Shown here: in pieces, positions 37,236 through 51,037 of the stretch | Numbering within the stretch: the stretch's first letter is position 1 | Layout: each line of letters begins with the position of its first letter | Origin: Zygaena filipendulae | Lineage: Eukaryota; Arthropoda; Insecta; Lepidoptera; Zygaenidae | NCBI GenBank assembly: GCA_907165275.2 | Contig: OU015672.1 | Location: 2,338,501-2,402,500 of the forward strand | DNA: 64,000 nucleotides | Direction of reading: 5' to 3' | Notes under the pieces: generated by a model | Database searches by the model: none | The model's input: the letters and a program-made list of their open reading frames with translations, nothing else | What the model was told of the DNA's origin: nothing | Made by a program: the position numbers and the translations under genes

Positions 37236-39272
37236 TAAAGAGCAAAAGTGGGTTTGTGAGTTTGTGACATTGTAGGGGGTAATCTCTGGATCTACTGAAC
37301 CGATTTTGAAAATTCTTTCACTTATAGCAAGCTGCAGTGATCCTGCGTGACATAAGGTACTTTTTATCCCGGGATTCCCGCGGGAACTCTGGAGTTTGTG
37401 AGGTTATAATCTCGGGATCTACTGAACCGATTTTGAAAATTCTTTCACTAATATGGAGTTACAGTGATCCAGAGTGATATAGGGTACTTTTTACTCCGTA
37501 ATTTCTGCGGTAACTCCGAAATTACCGCGGGTGAAACCGTGGGGGTCAGCTGGTAGGTATATAAGGTTGAATAAAAATGTAATTATTACTTATTGACTTA
37601 GTAGTTCACGTTTAATTTTCACTTTTAATTTTTTATCCCTTTAACTCCGTTCCAGTGAAGTTGCAGTTCCTCCCCCTATAAAACGGAAATGCACTTAGTA
37701 CGAAACAATTAAATTAATATTTAATACACTTATTAAGTGAGAGCGTGCATGCAATTTGAAATAAAAAAAATAGACGCCAGTGTGGAATTAGTAGGTAACA
37801 GAATAAATAAAATGAAGGGTAGAACGAAATTTCAATACAATACTTGACTGCGGCTTGTCAGTTTCCTTTTTCACATTTGCACGCCATTTTGGAAAGGTTC
37901 CAGATCCGTAGCTCCCTAATATTATTTTTTATAATTAGTTAATACTTGTTTAGCGTCGAAATATTGGTGCACCTACTAAAAAGGGACCTCAACAGGCGTA
38001 AGTAAGTTTACCGTTTCATTAATGTATATTTAAAAGTGTATTACTGTACAATAAATATGTCCTCTACAATTTAGAGGACACGTTAAAAAAATGGAAGACG
38101 TGAGAAGCTTTCTCACCAATTAGGTGCTACAGTTCTTTACAATTGAGATTTTTCTTTTTTTTGTACATTCAATATTAGATGAATTCAAATACATTTTTCG
38201 GTAAATTTCTAATTATTTGTCTGATGCTGATAATTTAGTAATACATTGCAGGTAGGTACTTACCTAACCGTAAATTTCACAATTTTTTTAACTGTATCCA
38301 CGGTTTTTCTTATGTAGATAGTTCCTAATCCTATATACTTAGCTTAACTATTTTTATCTGACTTTAAAACAGGAAGTTCTGTATTTCTCTGTGGTATGTT
38401 TGTATAGGAGGTAGGTGTGTGAATTTTTCGGAAATAAGATCCACAGAATTTTAATGATTCTTTTACTGGGGAAGATTTCCGTGGATCGGCGGCCAAACGG
38501 GGGTATTATCTTACGAGTATTTAAACGGCAAAATCGTTTGATATGGCGCAGTATTTACCGTAATTGAAATAATTTAAAATAATTTTACTATTCAATTTAT
38601 TCCATTAAATTTATTTAAATTATTGAGATTTTAAAACTAATAAAATTACGCGATTTTGTTATTAGGTATTAGAATTTAGAACGAAGTTCCTTTTCGCAGT
38701 ACGGGTGGGAGTAAAATTCATTTGCCGTCTATCAATAGCGTCATACGGCTGCACTGCTCTACGGAAAAACAAAGCAACTGTAATTTTTTTCGAAATGAGT
38801 TTGCCCTGTTTTCACGCATAACGGACATAACGGTTTTTTTTTGAAATAGCTTATAAATTCTTTTATTATTATTATTACTAGGTAATTCTTTTAACCGACT
38901 TCAAACCCGCAACCTCTACGAGTAAGATCACTAAGTGCTCGGGAGTCGGGAGTCGGGTATGGGAATCGGGTAGTTTTAAAAAAGATCTTTCGAATTTTCT
39001 TAACATTATTTTATCTGCGTAAGTTTACGACAGAGTTTTATAATTTTTTGTATTTTGGTATCCAAATAAACTTCTAATCTAACCGCTTTTTACACTAAAT
39101 ACATAATTTGAAGCAAATTGTCACTTGTCAGAGCCGTTATACGAAATAAGTATGAATATATACCTACGACCACGTAGTGATTACCTTCTCTCTGCCTACG
39201 ACTACCAAAAGCGGTCAACGTGGCAAAATATAATTAAAAAAATATAAGTAAAAATTAAGTTCCGATCCCGCC

Positions 39273-39359
39273 ATGCAGCATGCGTGGGTTGCTACTGCTC
39301 GCGGCGTGGTGCGTAGCGGCGTGCAGGGCGCAGTTCATGGACGAGCTGCAGCAGCATGA
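39273..39359 (+). promoter_or_regulatory. Upstream ATG opening an overlapping 28-codon frame
   Basis: An ATG at 39273 lies 7 bp before the LRP start, in another frame, with G at -3. It runs to TGA at 39357-39359, overlapping the LRP coding start by 80 bases. If the 5' untranslated region includes it, initiation at this ATG would compete with the LRP start. Whether it is transcribed or used cannot be seen. Confidence 0.4.
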
Positions 39360-42300
39360 GCCGCAGTGCCTGGGCGAAGACAAGTTCTCCTGCCTCGACG
39401 GGGGCTGCATCGACAAGAGGCTCTACTGCGACTTCGTACCGCACTGCGAAGATGGTTCCGATGAGAATTTCTGCCGTTAGTTTAAATTATTATTAGCTAT
39501 TAGCTTTATTTCGAAGTTCTCTAGGCTCATCGCCACGCCACCGTGGCGGGGCTTGGGGCGGTACAAACTCGGCGGAGCGGCGGAGTGTCGCTTCTTTAAA
39601 TATTTCATGCAATAGCTAAGTATTGTTTGCCCCGGCAGCCGGCCACAACGCGGACGCGGCGCTGTGCAACACGACGCACCAGTTCCTGTGCCGCGACCAG
39701 CGGCGCTGCGTGCCCGTCCGGTGGCTGTGCAACGGCGAGAGCGACTGCCCCGACGGCAGCGACGAGGCCAACTGCACACCGTACAAACCACTAGATGAGG
39801 TATCACATATGCGTTAACTCTTTCAACGCCACGTTTTTGTAGCCTTATTAGGTAAGTTTAGACAACAAAAACATGGCCATTACCGCCAGACCACACACTT
39901 TAGGCATGATTTCTCCTATATAGTGTTGGAAATGCTTATCTCTCATTTAATCTGATAAATATAAAAGTCAGCGGGGTTAGCCAAGTTGACATTCTACAAT
40001 CGATAAATAATGCATAGAAAACTTAAGTAACAATTTTTTATGTCACTTGGTCAGCCAATCAAAACTGTAGTTTTGCGTGACTATGTCAACTTGACTGACA
40101 CCGCTAAGGAGCACGTTTTTCGTAGATCGTGATATTACGGGGATGGCGGACGGAGAAATGAAATATCTTAAAAAATATGAGTTCTTCTCCCTGCAACAAT
40201 TTTTTTCAAATGCGGAATTTTTTGAAGAAGTAGTTTTACTTCTGGTCTCCTAATGAAATCGAGTGTTGCAGGCGAAATGCAAGGGCTTCATGTGCAAGAA
40301 GGACGACCGGTGCATATCGCAGTACTGGATGTGCGACGGCACCTACGACTGCGATGACAAAAGCGATGAGGATATTTACGAGAGCTGTCGTGAGTGATCC
40401 ACAACACTTGATGATTAAAGTCCTGGCTCGGTGATGTTCGCGAGTGTCAGCATGACACAAATATTATGTCAATAAGATTGAACAACTGTCAAAAACGATT
40501 GCATATTTCTGATGTTGACTGTACCTTACCTGCACTTTGAGTACCTACTTGACGTTTTGCTCCATAGACGTTTTACTATACAGACCTGTGGGTAAATGAG
40601 CACGTTTTCCTATGTGGAAACTTCACTAATTTACCTACATTAATATTTTAAAGTGGTAAAGTTTGTAATTTTGAGTTTAGGAGGTAGGTAATCTCTGAAA
40701 CTACAGAATCCATTCTGAAACCTATCCTTGGGTGGCCAAGGATACTTTTTTAGTTCCCGCGGCAGTCCCGAAATTGCGCGGGTGAAAACGCGGGGGAACA
40801 GCTAACTTTTGACAACATTGTAAGTTACAGCTGCTCCCCTAACCAAATTGACATTCTACAATCGTTAACGCATAGAAAACTAAATAACGAATCGTCACGT
40901 CACTTGGTCAGTCAAAAAATTTTTAGTTTTGCGTGACCACTAGAAAAGTAGAGTTTTGATTGTACAATATAAATTTGGCTAAGGGGGGCTGATGCCCGTA
41001 GGGGTTCACCCTCATAAATTTTGTTAATCTAGCAGGATCTATTTGTTTCGAGATAAAAAGTAGGTACTGTGACGAATAACGATTAAATTCAAAAATTACT
41101 TACTTCGTTTCGTTCTAAATTGACCCTAGTATTCAACCTCTACAGTACCTACTTAACCGCCGCACTCAGAGTCAACTTTAATGATTACTTAGTTAAGTAT
41201 AGATTTTTAAAACAAAACTGCCGCAATCAGACAAGTTTATTAAATTAATGATAATTGACATTTAACTAATTAAGTTACATCTCATTAAATTCCAATTAAC
41301 ATTAATTTACTGAACGTCTCTGATTGCGGTAGTTTTGTTTTAAAAATCTATACTTAACTAAGTAATCATTAAAGTCGACTCTGAGTGCGGCGGTAAGACA
41401 TTCAAGTAACAATTAAAGTATAATAACTCGTTTGACATGTGCCAGTACACGCGCTGCTCCCCCACGAGCGACTGACCTTCGACGGCATGATATGCTCGGA
41501 CGGGACCGACGGCGGGCCCAAGTTCTACGCCTGCGAGGACTTCTCCTACTGCCTCAACGAAACGGACATGTGCAACGGGTTGCAGGACTGCAGGGACGGC
41601 AGCGACGAGGGACCCTTCTGTGATACATGTTAGTATCGCCAATCCATAGTAGTATATAACTTGCTGTGCCCCGCGGTTTCACTCGCGTTGATTTCAGGGT
41701 TCCCGCGGGAATTTCTGGATAAATATGTTATGTCCTCCTCAGTAGCCTTGACGACGTGTTTCATGATGATCGGCGCCACGCCAATAGCTATGTGATAGTA
41801 TATGTAACATGCAATGCAGTGTGGCGACGGGTCGCTATGGGCAAGGAAATCTGCGACTGAAGTCACTAATGAATAGAATTGGCTACTTGACAAAAAAATT
41901 CTCAGTCCGTCGTGTAGATTAGTAAAAAATATTGGACACGTATTTTTTCTTTTTTTACATAATCAAAAAATAACGGCGATAAATTGAGTTAAAATTTCGC
42001 GTGACATCACTAGTCCAACACTAGGGTCGGCTACTTTAATGCGCTTTATCTATATTTATTTTCATTATTTTAAAAAAGCAAAAAATACGTGTCTATTATT
42101 TTTTTATTTTCTAACTGACGGACTATAATTAGAATTTAGATTTTCATACCCTGGGGAATACCCAATTCAGTTGTCTCCATTTAATATGAATATATACTTT
42201 TCGAGAATTTACACACAGGAAAAACCTCGGTGTCTCGTCGAACTGAACCTATTCACGCAGATTTAGCCTGTTATTAGTTACTGGAAAAACAAGGTGTGGG

Positions 42301-45300
42301 CTGCCGTACTATCCCCGCGATGGCTCAATTTTCTTATATTACTGCGCAATTTAAATTGTTGCCGGCAGGGGGCGCGATGTGCTCGAACGAGACGTGCGGC
42401 GAGGGCGCGCGGTGCCACCCGGATCGCGGCGGCGCGGTGTGCCTGTGCGCGGGCGCGGGCGCGGGCGCGGGCGCCGCCCAGCGGTACAACGGCACGCTGC
42501 GCCGCTGCGAGGACGCGGGCGCGTGCGCGCAGCTGGCGCCGCGGTGCTCGCAGCGCTGCCTCGACGAGCCGGCCGGCTTCCGCTGCGAGTGCGTCGACGG
42601 GTACACGAGGGACAGGCTGCACCCGCACCTGTGCCACGCGGAAGGTAGCTATGTATGCACCGAAGATAAACTTCTGCGGAGGGCAACCTCAGAGAAAATA
42701 ATTTAGTTCAATGAACTTATCGACCAAATTTTAATAAAAAATATTGGACACGTATTTTTTGTTTTTTTGTTCCGCCCGCGATAATTTTGCAATTCCCACG
42801 GGAATCACGGGATAACAGTACTCTGTCTTTTTTGTACCTCTGACAACGTGTAGTATGCAAAATTGAATACATTTTCATCCGCGTTTATTTCGGAGTTCCT
42901 GCGGGAATTCCGGGATTAAAGTATCCTAAATGTCCTTCTGTGTATCTCTGAAAACGTGTATGAAAAATTTTATGATGATCCGTTGAAAGCGTAAAATCAC
43001 TTTTGAATTTCATAATTACGAGTATAAACTTTTTTGTTATTTTCATTTTCAGGTTCCGAAGCGAAGTTGTTTTTCAGCACGACCGACCAAATCAAATATA
43101 TCACTTTGAGGACGATGCAACAAGTCACGGTCTCTACAGGGCACAAGCAGGTACGACCTTATACAGGAGGTATAGGAGCTTAGCCTCTGTTCTGTAACTG
43201 AGCTTGCTGTATTGTGGGCTGTGAAAAGCAAAGGTTTTTGGAGTTTACTCCTTAGGAATCGAATTAATACAAGCGCGAAGCGTTAACTTAAAAGCGTTGT
43301 TTTTCTGTGACTTGCGCACCTTTCATTTTGCAATTATATATACCTACAGCCGACATGTACAGTTAGTTGCAGAATTATGTAACCACTGACAGTCATTGAA
43401 TCTTATTGCAACAGTAATAAAGTTCAAAGGCTGACCAAAGTGTTTACATATTACTGCTGCTGACTGTACAGTGTATGCTGTGTGACTATTAACGCATGTA
43501 AGTATGTATAATAACCAAAAAACGTGGGAAATATACTCTATAAACTCCCGCTGTGAGTTGGGGCTGCCCTCCCCATGTATCATTCATAATGTACCTACAA
43601 TCTACATTATAAGATTCTATAGCTCATCTAATAATTTTTTAATCCTTTGGCACCAGAATCATGGAGTCGTCTACGACGGTAACTACTTGTACTGGGTGGA
43701 GACGAGCTGGGGCCACCAGGCCGTGTTAAGGGCTCGTTTGGGCGACTTCGAGAACTCTAAAGAGGTACACCTGTTGTTTTTTTTACAGCTTTTATTTAAC
43801 TTGCAGTGATCGTACGTAAAATTTCTTCACTTTTCAACAAAATTGATAAACCATTTTTCAACCACTCAAGCTGTTTGGCATACTTATGTAAGCTGCGTCA
43901 CAATACAGTATTATGGTACCATCGAGCTAATCTGATGATGGAGCTGGGAACTAGAGACTGAAACTTCCTGATGGCAAATGGTAGGACAGTCGAATTTAAG
44001 CTAGTTTATTTAGTTTCCACTTTCTATAAGTTCTTTCCATTACATAATATGATGAGGTCTGTCTGAAAATGGAGTCGCAAGATTTCCACTGAAATTCCCT
44101 AACGGAAACTGAATAATCGTGTTTGGACTCGTTTTTTAGGGTTCCGTACCCAAAGGGTAAATTCGGACCCTATTACTAAGACTCCGCTGGCCGTCCGTCC
44201 GCCCGACTGTTTGTCCGTCTGTCACCTGTATCTCATGAACAGTGATAGACAGTTGAAATTTTCACAGATGATGTACCTATTTATGTTGGCGCTATAACAT
44301 CAAATACTAAAAAACAGAATAAAATAAATATTTAAGGGGGCTCCCATACATCACCCTTTGTGGGCGATTCCGACTCGCACTTGGCCGGTTTTTTTGTTCT
44401 CATGAATCTATATCGGAAGTTTATCAGGTATATCTTCCGTTATACCTGATAAACTTCCGCCCACGCAGGCTTACTAATAATTACTTTAAATGACAGACAA
44501 TCGTGAGCTTCGGCCTCGAGGACCCTGGGGACCTGGCTGTGGACTATTTGGGCGGCTTGCTGTACATCACAGATCTATTGAAACAGATAATCGCCGCTTG
44601 CACCTTCGATGGCAAAATGTGCCTCACTATCAAAGCTAACGCCCTCTACCCGAGGTTCATCACCTTAGATGTTAAAAATGGGTAAGTTGTTCGTCATCAG
44701 ATCGGCGGGATCACTGATCAATATTCATTACAATTATACGTAATATTATTATTAATAATGATTAGCTGACCCATGCGATTATTTCGCACCGTATCATGAC
44801 CCCACACCGTACCGAATAAATATGAAACATATAAAAATGAATCCCTACTTCCTTTAGCCACGGCATCATGTGTGAACGGCTGGACCAATTTCGCTACTAA
44901 TTCTTTTTTGTTGTGTCTGTTACGGTAACGAGAAGGTTCTTATATAAGAAGTTTGGAGTTCCTGCGGGAATTTTGAAACTCACGCGGGTGAATCACCGGT
45001 ACTGTTGGACCAACTTTGACTGGATTTTCACTTCTAATTAGCTGATGTTATAAAAAGTACATAAGGCTGCTTTGGAGTTCCTGCAGAAATTCCGAAACTC
45101 AAGCGGGTGAAATTGCGGGGCATAGATAGTTGTAGCTAGTCTAGACCTAGACTGGTTAGTTGAACCCTGTGTTCATCACACGAAGTCCACCCCTACCGGG
45201 AATCGAACTCATCACCTCTAGATTAGCGGGGAGTCATGGTGACTCACTGCGTCAGCCATCGGTGAATAATTATATTCTTTGTTGTTCTTTTCTCAGGACG

Positions 45301-48300
45301 ATGTTCTGGTCCGATTTCATCCACATACCGGTGATAATGTGGGCTCGCATGGACGGCTCGCAGTCGCGCGTCCTGGTCGCCAACCTGCAGAACAGGCTGG
45401 TGTCCGGCCTCTCCGTGGACCCGCCCAGCGGCCGCCTGTACTACGTCGATGGCACGATCAAAGCTGTCAGAATCAGCGACGGGAAGATCTATGTCAGTAT
45501 CTGTAGATTATTATAATAACTAAATGTAAAAGTGAGTTTGTTTGTTTGTCATGTTTATTCGTCATTATATGTATAGTAGACATAGCCACATAGGAGACTT
45601 TTATTTAGGAATTCCTGCGGAATTTATGCGGGTGAAATCGAATAAAATTTTGTATACACATTGTCAGGGGTAAAGGGGGTTAAGGTCTATAAAAGAAGAG
45701 TGCGTTGTTTTCTGGAATTCCCACGAAAGCTCCGAGATTACCACGAGTAAAACCTACTTAATAGTTAATCTGGTTTATAAAAATGAATTGCTGTACGTTT
45801 GTCTCGCTAAAATTCGAGAGTGGCTGGACCGATTTGGCTGATTTTGATCTTGATATATTTGTGGAAGTTCAGGGAAGGTATGAGAAATAAATCCGGTTGA
45901 AACCGCGGGGCACAGCTAGAAAATTCTATAAAAATAAAAATATACTCATACGTGATGAAAACTGAATAAACTAGGAAGAAAGCGACAAAATATGTGTAAA
46001 GACGTGAATTAAGGTTATCTTTGTCCTTCCCCAGTCGCTGTTCAAAGAAGCCGGGCTCCCCCACCACCCGTACACGACCGCTGTGTTCGAGAACAGCGTG
46101 TACTGGAACGACTGGATTTCCGAATCCATCCTCAGCAGCGACAAGATCCAAAACGGCACCGAAGACAGGAACGTGCTGCTTGCCCTCGATGGTCCTATCT
46201 TTGGTGAGTGATTTCGGTTATAACGACCGGATTGGCGCATTAGGTCACCACAACTGATCACAAATCAAGAGGTTCCGGTTTCGATTCTCGGTAGGGGGTC
46301 GACTTTGTGTGATGTATACAGGAATCCATTTACACAGTTAGAAATTTGAAACTTGGCAATAGTCCGGTATCCGGTACACCCAAAACTCACATCCATTAAG
46401 GACATAGATAAGCAATAGTGTGTTAACCCACATTGGAGAAATTTTGAGTAAATCGTGTTTTAAAAGTATAGCGCCATTTTGTGTCAACATTTTTTATGTT
46501 CAATATCTAGTTACATATTTAAGAAGTGTGATAAGGCAAACACATAATTAAAAAACGTTCCCCAACTCTTAATAAATTGTTCTGAATCAATAACTTAATT
46601 TTGTGGGTTAACATGTTATTGCTTATCTACGTCCATAAAACCATAACCCTACAATAGTTCCAGCAGGTAGCAACTGTACCACATCACATCAAACTTTTAC
46701 TCTTAGGAGACTCTACGTGTTGAACCTGTGTAGTGTGTACCCACGCAAACCTATTAAATGATCGAACCTATAGTCCGAGATTATGAAAAGAGAGTACCTA
46801 CAATCTACATAATGGGTATGTTCCGATATGCACTGCGACCCCTGTAAGGTATGACGTCAATTTAGTATACTGCGAAGCCGTTTATATAGTTAGCTTTACT
46901 GAGCTATACTGTACTGTTTAAGACGGAACGCAGTCCAGTATACTGTCATCCATGTCATCGTCATGTCACGCTGTCGACCACTCATTGACCAATCATTGGT
47001 CCGAGGTTGATCACGTGATCAAACCACTGAGAGCACCTACCTCAAAAGCGCCAGTGCTCACAGTTCAAAAGTAGCGACGATTATGACGTCATTTTGCCTA
47101 TCCAAGTTAATGCGGGACGGAACTTTAAGAATTACGAGCACTATGCTAGTGCTCTCAGTAAAAACGGAACACACCTCATAATAACATGGATATTGATGAT
47201 AACAACTTGGACATTATCACACAGTGCCACCTGGTCCCAAACTAAGCAGAGCTCGTACTATGGGCACCAGACAATATGGTGACCTTGAACTTTCTGGGGT
47301 TTTTTTCACATTTTCAATGGGCATGTTGACTAATTTTTATTTTTTAGTCCGTCTTGTAGATTATTAAAAAAATATTGGACATGTATTTTTTCTTTTTTTA
47401 CGTAATCAAAAAATAACGGCGATATATTGAGTTGAAATTTCGCGTGACGTCACTATTCTGACAGTTTGTATGGCGGTTTCAGCGGTTAGTGACGTCACGA
47501 CCCCTTCACCCTAAACTTTAATGCGCTTTATCTCTGTATATTTTAATTTATTTGAAAAAGCAAAAAATACGTGTCGATTGTTTTTTTATTTTCTAACTGA
47601 CGGACTAATTAGAATTATAATTTTCAAAAGTAGTCCACATCCCCATTGCATTGCATTGCATTGCAGTAATAGTGAGTATCGCTCGCCCCAGGTATGCACG
47701 TGTACCACCCGCTGCTGTACACGACGCCGAGCAACCCGTGCGCTGGCCACAAGTGCTCCCACTTCTGCCTGCTCACCTCCAACGCGACGTACGTCTGCGC
47801 GTGCCCCGACGGCATGGAGCTGGTAGACGACACCAAGTGTCGGTGTAAGTCTTTTTTTTCTTCTTGTCAATTATTGCATCTATCACGATTTATCACATTT
47901 AATTATGCCTATGACAATATTTGACAATAGTAATTACATAAGATAATTAAAGCGAAACGCCAGTGACAATGTTAAATTGTTCCCCTAAGATGAATTACGG
48001 TTCTCTCTCGAAAACTAGTTTCTTTCATGGAAAACAAAATGGCTGCTGTACGGTTATGGAAATTTTGAATCGCTCGAAAACGCTCTGTGCTATATCTCTT
48101 CTGTATGGTAATTTACTCCACGGTTAAAAAAGTCCGTTTAATATCAATTTCGATTTTAAAATACAAAAATAAAACAATTCTTCACTAATATACGTCATAT
48201 AATAAAGCTAAATGTAAAGTTAAATGCAAAACTAATTCAAAAAAACCTTTATTAGAGAGCTACAGTATCTCTGGGTGGATAATTTCATCCGGATACAAAG

Positions 48301-51005
48301 AGTACCCAAGGGATTTCCTAAATTGAACAGCTTGTATAGGCACAGTCGACATCAAAATACATGAAGTCATAAACAATTTTGCCAGTTGTTGTTGAACTTT
48401 ATTACTATTGCAATAAGAAGCAGATTATATATTTCTGTAGGTGGTTATACTCGTATTTTGTCAACAGTAAGGGACGATTACCGGCCACAGTACGTGGTGA
48501 TCGGCGGCGGCGCGTCCTTCGCCCGGCTCCAACACAACTCGATCGCTTTGCCCTCGCGCGAAGCGACCACCTTCGACATAGGGAGGGTGCAAGCGATGGC
48601 CTACGACAGTGCTAGAGGTATGCGAGCAAAGACGTTAAAAACGACGCCCTCTCAATTTATGTGATCCTTATGGTATCTACAAGTATTATTAGAAACTATG
48701 TCTAATACAATATTTTACATTGCATAATGAAAAATTATTGAAAATACTAGAAAAGATTAATTTTTACAGTTTTTGCTCGGTCAAGATAAAACACTTTCTC
48801 TAGAGAGCCAATTCTTTGGTTAGGATCAATAAAATGGCTGCTGATAAGTGACTAGAGTAACAACTCACACACACACCCACACGCACACGCACGCGCACGC
48901 GAACGCGCACGCACAAACATACAAAGCAGCGGCAGCCCACACCGCTTACACTTCTAGGCTTGCCGCTATGTCGTGGTGGGGTGTGGGGAGGCACGAAGTT
49001 GGTGGGGGGTGAAAAGTGTCGAGTGTCAAAGAGAGACGGTGAGATCCTTACTAATATCATAAATGCGAAAGTGAGTTTGTTCATTTGTTTGTTACGCTTT
49101 CACGCTCTAACGGCTCAACCGATTATCATAAAATTTAGTATACGCTTTTTCAGGTATACGGAGAAGGACATAGGGTACTTTTTATTCCGGAATTCCCGCG
49201 GGAACTCCGAAATTACCGCGGGGAACAGCTAGTTTGTTCACAAAACCGTGTCACTGATCGGCAGATAACCTGCTCGTGTACGACGGCCAGCGGAAAGCGA
49301 TAAACCAGATCCCCATGTCGTCGTTCTCTAAGGGCGTGACGACACTTTTCTTCTACGAGGATCTCCAAAACGTGATTGATATGGAATATGGTAAAGTACT
49401 TCTTTTATCATTAAGTGATAATAGTTGGTGATGCCAATCTATGCCAAAAATGAATGGCTAAATGTATTGCTACGCGCGAAACTCGAGAACGGCCGGAGCG
49501 ATTCGACTAATTACAATATTTTTCAAATATTCGAGATGGTTCTTATAGACAGAAAAAAAATAAATATCATGATAAAACTGGGTAGAGAGAACCGATGGGA
49601 ATTTAAAATCCGTTTTACTTTTTGTTAAAAAAGTTATTATTGTTTTTGTTAAATTCGGTTTTGAAAGAGTGATATAAATAGTTTTCTTTATGTCAACATC
49701 TAACATTACAACACAGGCATTTAATAGTATCTACATTGTTATCCTAGGGGTAACGTAACGTAAAAGTAACTAGTAAAGAAAGACTTAGTCTTTCTCCCGA
49801 GGATAACACTGCTTTTCATTACGAATGCAAGGAAAGTCAAAATAAAAATAGGAATTAGCTAAAGAAAAAATGAGTGAATTTTATTTTAATTAATACCTAC
49901 TTAAACTTTACGTTATTTCAATTTTACATCGCGCTGGCTGTATAGAAAGTTGAAACATGGTTCAATAGAAATGTGAAAATAGACCTAGTTTTTTTTTAAT
50001 AATTTGACAGTTGTCAGTTGAAAGCGATTCTCCCTAGGGCTGAAAAGGGTAACTTTCAACCCGCTTCTCAGGCAACTTCAGACCTACTTTCCGAGTATGA
50101 GTAATGAAAAATTAATTATAGTATGAATGCACATAAATATTGTCGTTAGACTAATTAAACACTCTTAACAAAATACACACACACACACACACACAGACAT
50201 ATTTATGTTTTTTTTATTTATGCTTATGGAACGATACAGACCAGTTCTCCGACGTGCTGTACATCCTGGACGCGGGGCGGCGCGTCATCGAGCTGGTCAG
50301 CATGCAGGCCTCCAAGGGCGAGCGGGCTCGGGCTCTGCTGCACAGGTTCGATGACCACGAGAGACCGCTCAGCATGTGCCTGCTGCCGGACTACGGGTAT
50401 GGCCGCCGTGATTACATCACATGGACATAGATAAGCAATAGTGTGTTAACCCACACTGGAGAAATTTTGGGTAAATCGTGTTTTAAAATTAGGAGCGCCA
50501 CTTTTTGTCAACATTTTTTATGTTCAATATTTAGTTACATATTTATGCAATGTAATAAGGTAAACACATAATTAAAGAACGTTCCTTAACTCTATAAATA
50601 GTTCTGAATCAATAACTTAATTTTGTGGGTTAACATGTTATTGCTTATCTGCGTCCACATTTACATTCATCTCTACATAGTCGCTTCCGCTGTTTGTTCG
50701 CGATGAACTCAAAAACTACTGAACGGATTTTCATGTGGTTTTCACCAATAGATAGAGTGATTCATGAAGAAGGTGTATGTATATCTATAGTTTATCCTGG
50801 AATTCCCGCGGGAACTCCGAAATTATCGCGGGTGAAACCGCGGGGACAGCTAGTTTATAATATTTCTTTATTTATCTACATTCTTCTCACTCCGGTGATT
50901 CGATAATAATTGGACATAAATTGAGAGTGAAATTTGAAAGAGCGGTAGCGGTAGCGGTAGCGGCGAGCCGAGACGTGATAGCGGTGTGTGCTGTTGCTGC
51001 TGTGT

Positions 51006-51037
<32 letters not shown>

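Larger units (their letters stand above)
33110..39279. other. Intergenic region between WDR75 and the LRP gene
   Basis: No exon was recognised. Contents are WDR75 polyadenylation signals near 33255, a small MITE at 33332-33485, CCGCGG-box repeats (33690-33900, 34550-34700), the foldback element 34701-37042, and two more CCGCGG-box copies to about 37560. From 37560 to 39240 the DNA is AT-rich with no recognisable feature apart from an AACCGACTTCAA fragment near 38890. The LRP promoter should lie in the last few hundred bases but no core element was assigned. Confidence 0.65.

Noticed and set aside
42278..42701. Ala/Arg-rich frames overlapping LRP exon 5 on both strands
   Set aside because: These are shadows of a GC-rich exon whose true frame has the spaced cysteines of two EGF domains.
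45180..45268. Functional tRNA gene
   Set aside because: Internal promoter-like boxes are present but stems do not pair well and a diverged relative exists at 11390; a SINE remnant is more likely.
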